Of a DNA stretch of 64,000 nucleotides, positions 54,665 to 63,785 are shown piece after piece. The translations under genes were made by a program, and so were the position numbers. The stretch's first letter is position 1; every line of letters starts with the position of its first letter. The notes beneath the pieces are model-generated. The model was not told the origin of the DNA, searched no databases, and saw only the letters and a list, made by a program, of their open reading frames with translations. Source of the stretch: Astropecten irregularis (Eukaryota; Echinodermata; Asteroidea; Paxillosida; Astropectinidae); NCBI GenBank assembly GCA_963971285.1, contig OZ020244.1, forward strand, positions 35,464,001-35,528,000, given 5' to 3'.

Positions 54665-56866
54665 TCATCTTCTAGAAGCATCGCCAAAACCATGTACGCC
54701 TATAGTCTGTTTTTTAATAGGCCTAACATTGATACGTCTAAAGTGTGCCAAAGACATAAAGTGGTATGGTTGGTCGTCGACTGGTCTCTTGGCGAGCAGT
54801 TTGTCAACTTGATGTTTAGTCGGTCTTTTAAAAGGCCTAACGTTAATACATCCAAAGTGCACCGAAGAGATAGCATGAGATGCTCTGTAATTAGCTGGTC
54901 TCTCGGCGGGGATTTTATCTGGATTTCTAGCATGTGGAGCTGAAGGACTGACTATTTCTACTGCAGCAGCTTTCTCTCCATTAGAGGTCATGGAGGTAGG
55001 CCTACCCATGCTTTGGGATGGATTAGGACGAGTTGATTCTGTTTTGCATGGAAACTTGGCAGATGTCCTCCCTCGGCTCCCTGCCCGCTGGGATTTGGAC
55101 ACTGCTTCATCCAAGCCCTTGAAGAAGTCGAGGATACTTCTGGCTGCCGGCTTCTCACCAGCTCCTATACTTGAACCGGACTTCACATGCTGAACGGGCC
55201 TTGAAATGGGCCCAGAAAAGGATGGTAGAATCCTTGGCCTCTTGTTTGACATGCCTCTGAACAAGCGAGATTGTGTTTCTAGAGATTCTTGTTCAACCAA
55301 TTCGTCATGCTGCCTTTTGCGTGTTGTTGCCACAGCATTGGTCTCTGCCACTGTTGCCCCCTGGGGTGTGGGGTTCCGCTCATTCGCTGATGACACTCCA
55401 TGGACACATTTAGCTTGTAATGCTTTGGTTTCAGTTTTCAATTGGGTGGTATTTTTACAAGGTTTGCTAACCCTTCCAGGTGAGGTTTTAACTTCCGAGG
55501 AGCAAACACTACTTGAAACGTTCTCACCAAATGGCGCTGCTTCAATGTTGCTCACGATCTTTTCTGGACTTGGAGCAAGATCCGGACTTGGAGCGTTCAC
55601 GTTGATGATATCTGCATTGCTTTCGCTTTCAGCCAGTTGATGCTGCTGTAGTGAGACGCTGGAATTCATGTGCTCTGTAGGGGACATTGGATGATTTTGT
55701 TCCTGTTCATCGTCTTCCAGAAATATAACTCCCTTGGCGGCCTGATTTCTTCGATGACTCTGGCTGTGGATTCTCCGCAGGGGAATCATCTTGTCAAGAT
55801 CCCGCCGACAATCTTGAGGTCTGGAATGATTATCAGCAAACAATGACCTCAGCACAGAGGTTGGGATGTCGAAGGGTGCACTTGGAGACCTATCTAGGAG
55901 GTCATCAAAGTTGTGCATGTCTGCAACGGGATGACTGCTGCGAATGGAATCCTTTACAATTGGGATGATGGATCTTGGGCAGACTCTGGAGACAAACTGT
56001 CGCAGCTCAGGGTATGAAGAATGATCCGAGTATGGAATGACGAAGACATCGTCCTGATTGATGTACGGCTGGCCGTCTAGCGATGAGAACAGTCCAGTCG
56101 GAATGATAGCAATTGTCGGGGCCTCCCTGTTCCAGTTGGCCATGTTCTTCTTACTGATAGTTTGCCGAGGCACAAGCCGGACATGCCCCTCATCCTTGTC
56201 TGTTGTGAAGACATCCAGCAGTTCCAAGACCTGGAGCATTCTCATACGAGCGGGAGTGACCACCACACGGGTGCCGAGAGCAAGTGCAATGTCCAATAAA
56301 AGATCTTCTTTCCCTAAGGTGTAAACTCCAAGAACAACGTCATGATCAGGGTACTCTTCGAGTATATTCAAAATTTGCTCTCTGCACTCGCTTCGGGTCG
56401 GGAACCTGCACCTTGGGTTATTGAAGGTATTATCTAAGTAGAGCTTATCAACGGGGCGACCTGGTGAAAGGAAAGTCTCTGGGTAGGTCGACGGCTCGTA
56501 GCGGAAATCACCGGTGTACAGGATACGGCCAAAGTAGCCTTCGAAGAGGAACATGACGGAGCCCAGGCAGTGGTTTGCATCAAAGAGCGTCACCGTCATC
56601 ATCTCTTTGCCGCTCCGATCCAGCTTGATCAGATGACTCTGGTCGAGCTCCAGAGGTCTGATCAACTGCTCCCGGATCTGAAACTTCTCGACCAGCATCT
56701 TGGCCGAGAGAGGAGAGCAGTAGATGGGCCATCGCCACGATGCAGACAGACCCTGGGTGTGATCAGAGTGCATGTGAGACAGGAAGAAATGCTTGTGAGA
56801 CGGATTGTTGCCTCTTCGCCAAAGGTCCACCACGATGGGCGTGTCTGGAATAAGACAACCATTCAT
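54665..56866 (-). CDS. DCLRE1B: Apollo / SNM1B 5' exonuclease, 733 aa
   Basis: Nuclear 5'-3' DNA exonuclease of the metallo-beta-lactamase / beta-CASP class; in vertebrates it processes telomere ends and acts in crosslink repair. Start chosen at MNGCLIPDTPIVVD, which matches human MNGVLIPHTPIAVD; 27 upstream codons in frame include a likely splice acceptor (CTCTCTTCACAG at ~56890), so a 5' UTR exon probably exists. Residues: HMHSDH at 31-36, DANHCLGS at 96-103, GDFRY at 119-123 (Asp120), beta-CASP pieces YLDNTF, GVYTLGKEDLL and IPYSDHSSY. The catalytic part covers about 1-330. The rest is a low-complexity tail longer than in human (532 aa total). No YxLxP TRF2-binding motif is visible. The tail has SILDFFKG near 577 (PIP-like) and two 28-residue repeats at 656-683 and 694-721. 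Human has HCPG where this has HCLG. The whole coding part is one exon. Confidence 0.95.
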   Translation of the reverse strand: MNGCLIPDTPIVVDLWRRGNNPSHKHFFLSHMHSDHTQGLSASWRWPIYCSPLSAKMLVEKFQIREQLIRPLELDQSHLIKLDRSGKEMMTVTLFDANHCLGSVMFLFEGYFGRILYTGDFRYEPSTYPETFLSPGRPVDKLYLDNTFNNPRCRFPTRSECREQILNILEEYPDHDVVLGVYTLGKEDLLLDIALALGTRVVVTPARMRMLQVLELLDVFTTDKDEGHVRLVPRQTISKKNMANWNREAPTIAIIPTGLFSSLDGQPYINQDDVFVIPYSDHSSYPELRQFVSRVCPRSIIPIVKDSIRSSHPVADMHNFDDLLDRSPSAPFDIPTSVLRSLFADNHSRPQDCRRDLDKMIPLRRIHSQSHRRNQAAKGVIFLEDDEQEQNHPMSPTEHMNSSVSLQQHQLAESESNADIINVNAPSPDLAPSPEKIVSNIEAAPFGENVSSSVCSSEVKTSPGRVSKPCKNTTQLKTETKALQAKCVHGVSSANERNPTPQGATVAETNAVATTRKRQHDELVEQESLETQSRLFRGMSNKRPRILPSFSGPISRPVQHVKSGSSIGAGEKPAARSILDFFKGLDEAVSKSQRAGSRGRTSAKFPCKTESTRPNPSQSMGRPTSMTSNGEKAAAVEIVSPSAPHARNPDKIPAERPANYRASHAISSVHFGCINVRPFKRPTKHQVDKLLAKRPVDDQPYHFMSLAHFRRINVRPIKKQTIGVHGFGDASRR

Positions 56867-56975
56867 CTTCTCATCAGCTGAGTGGTATCTGTGAAGAGAG
56901 CAGTGTATTTCATTTTGGTAATTTGATGCATGACATATACCGAACAACTGGGAATACCGGTAAATAATATGTTAA

Positions 56976-57264
56976 AGGCACTAGCATACTTTGGTAGCAT
57001 ATCGAAACAGAAAACTTCACAGATTTACCTATAACTTACAGGGTATTCATGAAGATGGTGATGGTAGAAAAATACCGTTAAAATCTTTCTGCCTGAAATG
57101 CTGTATTTATCCAGAAAAGAGTAAAACCAATGACCAAAATTATTTTTGATCTTTTAAAAAGTGGGCACCGTATGGGACTGAAATATTTACAGTTGACTCA
57201 GACTGTACAGGTATCTTTCTTGATATTTATGCCCATGAATCTGTATTTCTTTGACAAAAACCAC
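56976..57264 (-). repeat. TTAA MITE family A, right end lost
   Basis: TTAA at 56972-56975; the inner half is shortened and the right terminal repeat is missing where the next copy starts. Confidence 0.85.
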
Positions 57265-57268
57265 TTAA

Positions 57269-57631
57269 AGGTAGTATCATACTTTGGTTTTTATCAAAGA
57301 AATACAGATTCATGGGCAAAAATATCAAGACAGATACAGTGACAGTCATCTGTGAAAATTTCAGTTCCATACGGTGCCCACTTTTTGAGAAAACAGTGAA
57401 AAACAGCCACAGTATTTCTTATGTCTTTTCTCTTTTATTTTTTATCTTTTTAAAGATCAAAAAGATTTTCGGTTGTTGTTTTACTAATTTCTGGATAAAT
57501 ACACCATTTCAGGCGGACAAATGTTAACAGTATGTTTCTACCACCAACATCTACATACACTGTAAGCTACACGTAAATCTGTGAACATTTCTGTTTTGGT
57601 GTATTACCAAAGTACGGGTATGATACTACCT
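57269..57631 (+). repeat. TTAA MITE family A
   Basis: Full-length, TTAA at 57265-57268 and 57632-57635. Confidence 0.92.
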
Positions 57632-57769
57632 TTAAGACAAAAAAGTATGATAAACAACAATATAAAAACATGGCCTGGACAGTGGGCACATGCACAGATG
57701 CCTGATACAACTATTAACAGATCTATGAAGCAAATAACTGGCATTATCCTATCCTAATTATCCTAATTT

Positions 57770-57920
57770 ATACAAGTTATAAACTGCTGCAAACTTCTCA
57801 TCAGCCAAAATGACCTGATATATATCAAATGCTTGGAGTTAAAAGGGCCTCACGCATTTCGATCCTAGCAGGATCTTTCTCAAAGGCTAAATGAAGAACG
57901 ACAAGAACATGCAACTTGGA
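57770..57920 (-). repeat. Dispersed repeat with hammerhead-like hairpin
   Basis: Shares ATAAACTGCTGCAAA, ATATATCAAATGCTTGGAGT and the hairpin GATCCTAGCAGGATC with 13565-13740. Confidence 0.62.
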
Positions 57921-58120
57921 AGTGAAAGAAGCATACATGAATGGATCAGAGGATATGGACAAAGGGAAGGGGTGGTTGGAGAGTGGGGGTACATGTAGGT
58001 AATTCTTTCACTTGCACTAAGAATGAATTGACTAATTTCTTGCCCAATTTCTATAAAATGAACGTTACGTATCTAGGTTTGCTCGTCATGAGGTCTTATA
58101 CTGTAGGAGAAGTCAAGACT

Positions 58121-58456
58121 ATAAGGCCAAAAAAAAAAATTGTTGTGTTGCCCTCAGCGACCGACCGTAAAATGCCAAAACCTTGGGTCGGGGTTTTTGA
58201 ATTTTTTTTTTCCTCTGAGTCCTAAAGTATAAAAACTCACGGCCATTTTTGATAAAAAATGTAAGATTTAGCAGTAAAAAAGCGTCTCTCCTCAAAACGA
58301 CCCAAGACCGTTGATTTATAAGCCCTGGTGACCATACATCCTGTATTTATTCTTAAATGTTTGAAAGTCGGTCAAAAAACAACAAAAACGACCGACCCAA
58401 CCGAAATTTTAAATTTTTCCACTTGAGGGCAACACAACCATTTTTTTCCCGGCCTA
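58121..58456. repeat. MITE with TAGGCCG ends, second copy
   Basis: ATAAGGCCAAAAAA ... TTTTTTTCCCGGCCTAA, inverted relative to 27265-27600 in its interior. Confidence 0.82.
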
Positions 58457-58496
58457 ATCATTAATCGTACAATCATAATAAGACTGCAATGTGCAG

Positions 58497-58570
58497 TAAT
58501 TGGGAATCCCTACACGAGTCTGCAAATAATTGGGAATCCCTACACGAGTCTGCAATAATTGGGAATTCCT
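58497..58570. repeat. Short tandem repeat, ~29-bp units
   Basis: Two and a half units of AATTGGGAATCCCTACACGA GTCTGCAA; further single units at 59388 and 59578. Confidence 0.8.
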
Positions 58571-58740
58571 ACATGTACATCGATGTACACTCGGCCTGCA
58601 AATTGGGAAGTCATACATTTGGCCTGCAATTTTACATAACTTGGGAAATCCTTCAAGAACACGGATCAGGCTGACATAACAGCCCACATGATCTGAAGTC
58701 TAGGTGTGGCAAAGACTGCCACTCCCATGTTGGCCTTATA

Positions 58741-59271
58741 CAGTGTGTCCCCCCAAAAAAAAATTATACCCATTTTCAAAAAATTATGGAAAGAAGTTGT
58801 ACATGTATGTATTCAGTCAGCTATTTGATTTTTAGCCTATTGCATTCACTATCTCACTGGGTATATTCTGACCAAATTTTAATGCAATCCATTCATGCAT
58901 CACCAAGCAATTACTAATTGTCTTGAAAGGTCCATTTTGCTACCATTTCAAATGAGTGACAGTTGTGGTCATCTTAGTGGTGATCTGTGTGTAGGGAATG
59001 TGGGTGGCCACAATGAGAGGAGATTTACAGATCACAACCCAGAATGTTAAGATGACCACCATTGGCACTCAATTGTAATGGTAGCAAAATGGACTTTTCC
59101 AGACAATCAGTAATTGCTCAGTGATGCATGAATGGATTGCATTGAAATTTCATCAGAACATGGCCTGGGATATATTGAATGCGTTAGGCTACAAATTTAA
59201 TACCTACAAACATACAATTTCTTTTCATAATTTTTTGAAAATGGGTATCATTTTTTTGGGGGGACACACTG
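58741..59271. repeat. Foldback MITE with CAGTGTGTCCCCCC ends and TA target
   Basis: A 531 bp near-palindrome, arms ~230 bp (CAGTGTGTCCCCCC / GGGGGGACACACTG), TA on both sides. Tc1/mariner-like target choice. Confidence 0.88.
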
Positions 59272-60338
59272 TATAAGCCACAAAAGGAGATGCAGCAACT
59301 AGAAATGACCAAACTTGGTGCATGCAACCATTGTCTCCCGAGAGGGGAGGAGGCCAATGATGACCACATCATGTACACTCAGCCTGCAAATTGGGAATTC
59401 GTAGACTCTGCCTGCAACAGAGTCTATTGCTGATCGCGATATATCCCACAATAACGCAATGTATTATGGGGTGGTAAAGGGGGCATCGCGTGCACGTCGA
59501 GAATAGTGGATGCGCCATTTTAAAGGGCGCCCCTGTTGAAATAACTGATCGATAATAGGGTCTACATGTATGTATGTAATTGGGAATTCCTACTGTGCAG
59601 GTACATGTACCTGTAGGCTACATGTAGACCCTATCATCATTATATCTAACATGACCAAGGCAAGTTTTGCAAGGGTTTCAATTATCACAACTATTGTTCA
59701 TCTACCATGTCTACATCTGGGCAAGAATAGCGCTCCACACTTGCGCTAAAAATAGCACCGGATCTCAGACAAACATTGCAACCATGCAAACGTGTACAAT
59801 GCATGTGCGCGTCCATTAGGCCATGTAGTATATACACCAAAAATTAGATGACGCACCCGTGTACAAACCTTTGGAGCTATGTCCGTGCAAGCAGGACGCG
59901 GCCATTTTAGGTAGGACAAAAATGAACCTAAACATTCAAGCGCTTTATGCAAGCCGCGCGGTACGCGGTTCCGGCCATTACGCATTACGCTATGCACCAG
60001 AAACAATGATGGAACGCCGTAGTTATAATCGGTGGCTTAGAATGTTTGTTGCTAATTCCATCATTTAATTCGCCAATTTCATCATTTTATTTGCCGTGTT
60101 GTCATTCAGGTAGCCAATCAATTTGTCATTCTGTTATTCTATTCGCAAATTTCATCATTCAATTTGGCAAATTGAATGATGGAATTACCGAAGCAAACAA
60201 TCTAAAGAAGATAGCTACGGCATTCCATAAAAACGGATTTGAAACTCCGATCTAAAATGGCACCGTTAAAGACGCAGCCAAGAGCAGCCAATGCGTCCAT
60301 GCGTCATCTAACATAACGTTAGGATATTGATGGTTTAA
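59272..60338. other. Intergenic sequence with small shared pieces
   Basis: Hairpin around GGGTCTACATGTA / TACATGTAGACCC (59558-59636). Block CACTTGCGCTAAAAATAGCA at ~59740 is shared with the hAT element at 34330. No gene recognised. Confidence 0.45.
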
Positions 60339-60816
60339 AGAGGATCTTCAACACTCAACAAACCTCGCTTTATTTGTTAGAACTATAATCATTAAATTAC
60401 TTGACATGAGAAAAAAAAAATTTATCTCACACTGAACACAGAAAGAGAGTCTTTTTGATGATTTTTCTCTCCACATGCTCAACCCGCAAGCTAACCCAAA
60501 ATTGAAATTGTCTGAATTTCGTCAATGGGGGCAGCAGACATTTCATGAAAAGGCTCCGTACTATGACGTCATGAGCTATTCATTATAGTACGGAGCCTTT
60601 TCATGAAATGTCTGCTGCCCCCATTGACGAAATTCAGACAGTTTCAATTTTGGGTTAGCTTGCGGGTTGAGCATGTGGAGAGAAAAATCATCAAAAAGAC
60701 TCTCTTTCTGTGTTCAGTGTGAGATAAATTTTTTTTTTCTCATGTCAAGTAATTTAATGATTATAGGGCCTAGTTCTAACAAATAAAGCGAGGTTTGTTG
60801 AGTGTTGAAGATCCTC
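60339..60816. repeat. TTAA foldback element F, full copy
   Basis: A 478 bp near-palindrome with AGAGGATCTTCAACACTCAA arms; centre AGTACGGAGCCTTTTCATGA. TTAA at 60335-60338; the right end is decayed. Confidence 0.92.
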
Positions 60817-61347
60817 AATAGCAGGCCCCGCTTGCCTAGGCTAAAGCATTTAAAATTATACTTACTGACAAGGCTGATGAGATGAACACGACAACGGGCA
60901 AATTGTTACACGAAATACAACAAAACACCGTTACATTATATCATGTATTAATAAAGCTGGGAATATGTCAAAGATGATTCATTTTCAATTCAAATGTGGC
61001 GCAAAAACATTCCACAACCTGAGACTGGACGCCATTTTTATTCTGTTTATTTTGATCACTTGGTGGCGCTATTGCAGCCGCGCCTGTGGAAAAAGAAATA
61101 CACGATTAACAAAATGCTGCTGAATGCTAACTTTTTTGTTACGAACCTGTCATAATTATGTCCGTAAACTGTAAAGTACGCCCATCCATGTAATGAACAA
61201 GGCCATCAACTTCTCTTTTGTGGGTAGGCCTATGATCATATGATTTATTAAGTTACTTATTTTCATTAATTTTACTCTGTAAAAGTGTAAACATGGTAAA
61301 GTGTTCATCTGTTCAATCAATTACACTAGCTACATTGTACTAATTTG

Positions 61348-61461
61348 TAGCTAGTTAGTAGTTGCGATGATCGTAACCCTAGGTCTGACCATGTAGGAAG
61401 AAATCTAGTCTGACATGTCAGACCTAGGGTTACGATCATCGCAACTACTACTAGCTAGCTA
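61348..61461. repeat. Long hairpin (arms ~41 bp)
   Basis: TAGTTGCGATGATCGTAACC and CTAGGTCTGA on the left, fully inverted on the right, loop ~29 bp. Confidence 0.9.
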
Positions 61462-61598
61462 GCATGCAATTGCAGCCTCCATGATGCAACTAACACTGAC
61501 TAACATTAAGCAAGCACATTGTTAATTGTCATTTCATAATCAATCTTGTTAATGTTATTTATAGGCCTAAATCCTGTTCATATCCAGTTTGGGGTTAA

Positions 61599-61725
61599 TT
61601 ACCTCAGTTTAGTACACTCAGGGTAGCTGGTACCCAGCTTACAGTAAACTAACTTACCTAAATACGACTGGGTCTCAGTACCACTACCACTACCAGCTAA
61701 CCTGAGTGTACTAAACTGAGGTAAC
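61599..61725. repeat. Long hairpin (arms ~35 bp)
   Basis: TTACCTCAGTTTAGTACACT then CAGGGTAGCTGGTA, inverted at 61690-61725. Confidence 0.9.
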
Positions 61726-61727
61726 GC

Positions 61728-61960
61728 CTCCAGTTTTGATGGCTAAACGTACAAATTCAACTAATTAAAATGTTATCATGATTCATTCATTTGTCATTTC
61801 ATAATTAAGCAATCCTGTTATAAATCCTTTTCATTTCCGGTTTTGATGGCTAAACGTACAAAATCAACTTAATGTGATTATGATTCATTCACTTGTTATT
61901 TAATAATTAAGCAATAATACATCCTTCATTTCATTTCCAGTTTTGATGGCTAAACATCTC
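61728..61960 (+). repeat. Three ~100-bp tandem copies of an acceptor-like region
   Basis: TTTCCAGTTTTGATGGCTAA-type block at ~61728, ~61838 and ~61937, each after a CATTTCATAATTAAGCAAT-type spacer. Copies 1 and 3 have TCCAG, copy 2 has TCCGG. The third lies just upstream of the RBSN start codon. Confidence 0.8.
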
Positions 61961-62007
61961 TGCCTGCCAAACAACAAAGCCTGAGCCATACCTAGACCCA
62001 ACCAGTC

Positions 62008-62170
62008 ATGTCGGCAGCAGTAACGACCGACGACTCTTCTATTCGTGAGGGGTTTCTATGCCCCATATGTCTGCAGGATCTCAACTCGGTATACCAGCTC
62101 CAGACACACTTTGAGGAGAACCATCACACCGAGGATAAGGCTGTGCTTCACCAACTTAAAGGGTTTTTCG
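62008..62170 (+). CDS. RBSN: RBSN first coding exon (C2H2 finger)
   Basis: 54 codons plus one base; donor GTCAGT is used rather than GTATGT six bases on, because only the former keeps the next exon open. Confidence 0.92.
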
Positions 62171-63785
62171 GTCAGTATGTGAAGTTTGTACACGTAGGCC
62201 TACTCTCTCTCTAGGTCGTCCTCAGACGAGCCTTCCATCGTCGTTTCCAGTCATTCCGATTTTCGATACTTCCGGCCAGGTCGCTGGTGCTTTGCACTCC
62301 TGCGTCCTTCTTGAGAACGTCCAGGCCTCTAGTCCTACGTATAGGATAGGCCCCCATATGATGGGTTATCCTTGGTATCTCGAGTTACGATCGATCGTAG
62401 GGCTTCGTGAAATCCACCCCAGGTATGTTATTGTGGGACATCCTCGTGCCCGGTGCCCATGCGCTGGTTCCCACAGCACCAGTTTACTGGCCGGCAGCTC
62501 TTGGTGTCTTTGGCAGTGTCCAGCAAGTCTCATTCTCCTGGCAGCTCTTTTGTTGCTCACCTTGTGTATATTACATGTAGGATACCAATTGTTGATCTTC
62601 TTCAGTCAATGGACAAATTCTGACCTGAGGCTACTTTCAATAGAGCTGCTTAAGCACAAAGTTTGCTTAAGCATGAGAAATTTTCCTTGATCAAATAGGA
62701 TTAGGATTACCAACCAAATTCTCATGCGATGTTTACTGCTTTTGACTCATTCAGCTATTTTTTCTGAACGTAGCATTCACAGAGATTTTTGGCTGCCATA
62801 CAGATTTTATTTGTCAAGGTTTTTGGTGTGTAAGCAAATTTTGGTGCTTAAAAGCATGTTAAGCAGCTCTATGTGGCTAAGCAGCTATATGGTGGCTGCA
62901 ATGAGTTGGGGCAGCACATAGTCATACATACTGAGTGTGCTCTATGCACACTGCATAGATAGTTTAAAAAAGCAAGAACCACAGTTTAATTTGTAAAAGA
63001 AGATTGTATATCAAGTAACTTTGTTTTTATATACTCATACCCAAGGTAAAGCCAAGAAGTTGTTGAGTAAGAATGAGGAGCAGTCATCGCTTGATGTTGT
63101 GGACTTGGAGGTGGATTTGGAGGCAGGGGGCGGAGCTACTAGTCCCACGACAACCTCGTGGCGTGTAGGTGGAATTGATGACACCCAGTGGGCTCCACAG
63201 GAAGTGGGTAAGGTCGATCCTCATGTTTGATCCTCGTGTTTGATCCTCGTGTTTGATCCTCGTGTTTGATCCTCGTGTTTGATCCTCGTGTTTGATCCTC
63301 GTGTTTGATCCCCGTGTTTGATCCCCGTGTTTGATCCCCGTGTTTGATCCTCGTGTTTGATCCCCGTGTTTGATCCTCGTGTTTGATCCTCATGTTTGAT
63401 CCTCATGTTTGATCCTCATGTTTGATCCTCATGTTTGATCCTCATGTTTGATCCTCACATTTGATCCTTATTGCTTATGTTTGATCCTCATGTTTAGTCC
63501 TCACATTTGAATCTCATGTCTGATCCTCACATTTGATCCTCATGTTTAATCTCAATAAGCAGAGCTGTGGGTTATAATTAATACATTGAAAACTTTCTTT
63601 TTGATCTTTCATGAATCCAGGGGCCTTGCGTGGTCATTACGAATATTTCAGGGGTCAGCGAGGGTCAAGGATTGACCGCAGCACCGTCGAGACCAACAAT
63701 CTATTAATACGTCTGGAGAAACTCGTTAAGTTCAACGTCCAGTGCAGCGAGCCGTCCAAGCGTAAAGGTAAACGAGCAAGAAAAG
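62008..63785 (+). CDS. RBSN: Rabenosyn-5, first three coding exons (partial)
   Basis: Rab4/Rab5 effector with a FYVE domain that acts in early endosome fusion and recycling. Exons: 62008-62170, 63046-63207, 63621-63767 or -63785; the gene continues past the window. Phases agree (1, 1, 1). Exon 1: MSAAVTTDDSSIREGFLCPI and CLQDLNSVYQLQTHFEENHH, against human EVREGFLCPLCLKDLQSFYQ; C2H2 finger Cys18, Cys21, His34, His39. Exon 2: FFGKAKKLLSKNEEQ, then GGIDDTQWAPQEVG (human GGVDPYMWEPQELG). Exon 3: ALRGHYEYFRGQRGSRIDRS and VETNNLLIRLEKL, as human HLSDFKKHRAARIDHYVVEV. The FYVE domain would lie to the right. A likely 5' UTR exon acceptor is near 61939. Confidence 0.92.
62340..62420. repeat. MITE family E, partial
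   Basis: CTCGAGTTACGATCGATCGT and GGCTTCGTGAAATCCACCCC match one arm of family E. Confidence 0.7.
62421..62560 (-). mobile_element. LINE pol C-terminal fragment
   Basis: Minus-strand peptide RMRLAGHCQRHQELPASKLV then LWEPAHGHRARG resembles the conserved tail of non-LTR retrotransposon ORF2. Short 5'- and 3'-truncated piece in RBSN intron 1. Confidence 0.6.
62626..62870 (+). repeat. MITE family C, degenerate
   Basis: GCTGCTTAAGCACAAAGTTT, ACCAACCAAATTCTCATGC and TAAGCAAATTTTGGTGCTTA keep the family C order. Confidence 0.6.
63046..63207 (+). CDS. RBSN: RBSN second coding exon
   Basis: 162 bp, phase 1 in and out; GTAAGG donor at 63208, directly followed by a minisatellite. Confidence 0.92.
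63214..63550 (+). repeat. 13-bp minisatellite in RBSN intron 2
   Basis: About 25 units TTTGATCCTCGTG; variants CTCGTG, CCCGTG, CTCATG and CTCACA are grouped along the array rather than mixed. Confidence 0.97.
63621..63785 (+). CDS. RBSN: RBSN third coding exon, alternative donors
   Basis: Two in-phase donors 18 bp apart: AAAG|GTAAAC after 63767 and AAAAG|GTATGG after 63785. The longer form adds six residues, GKRARK. Confidence 0.85.

Noticed and set aside
55206-55640. 144-codon plus-strand frame and others at 54602-56881
   Set aside because: Antisense shadows of the Apollo coding exon.
63214-63550. CRISPR-like array
   Set aside because: Units are 13 bp and contiguous with no spacers, in an intron of an animal gene.
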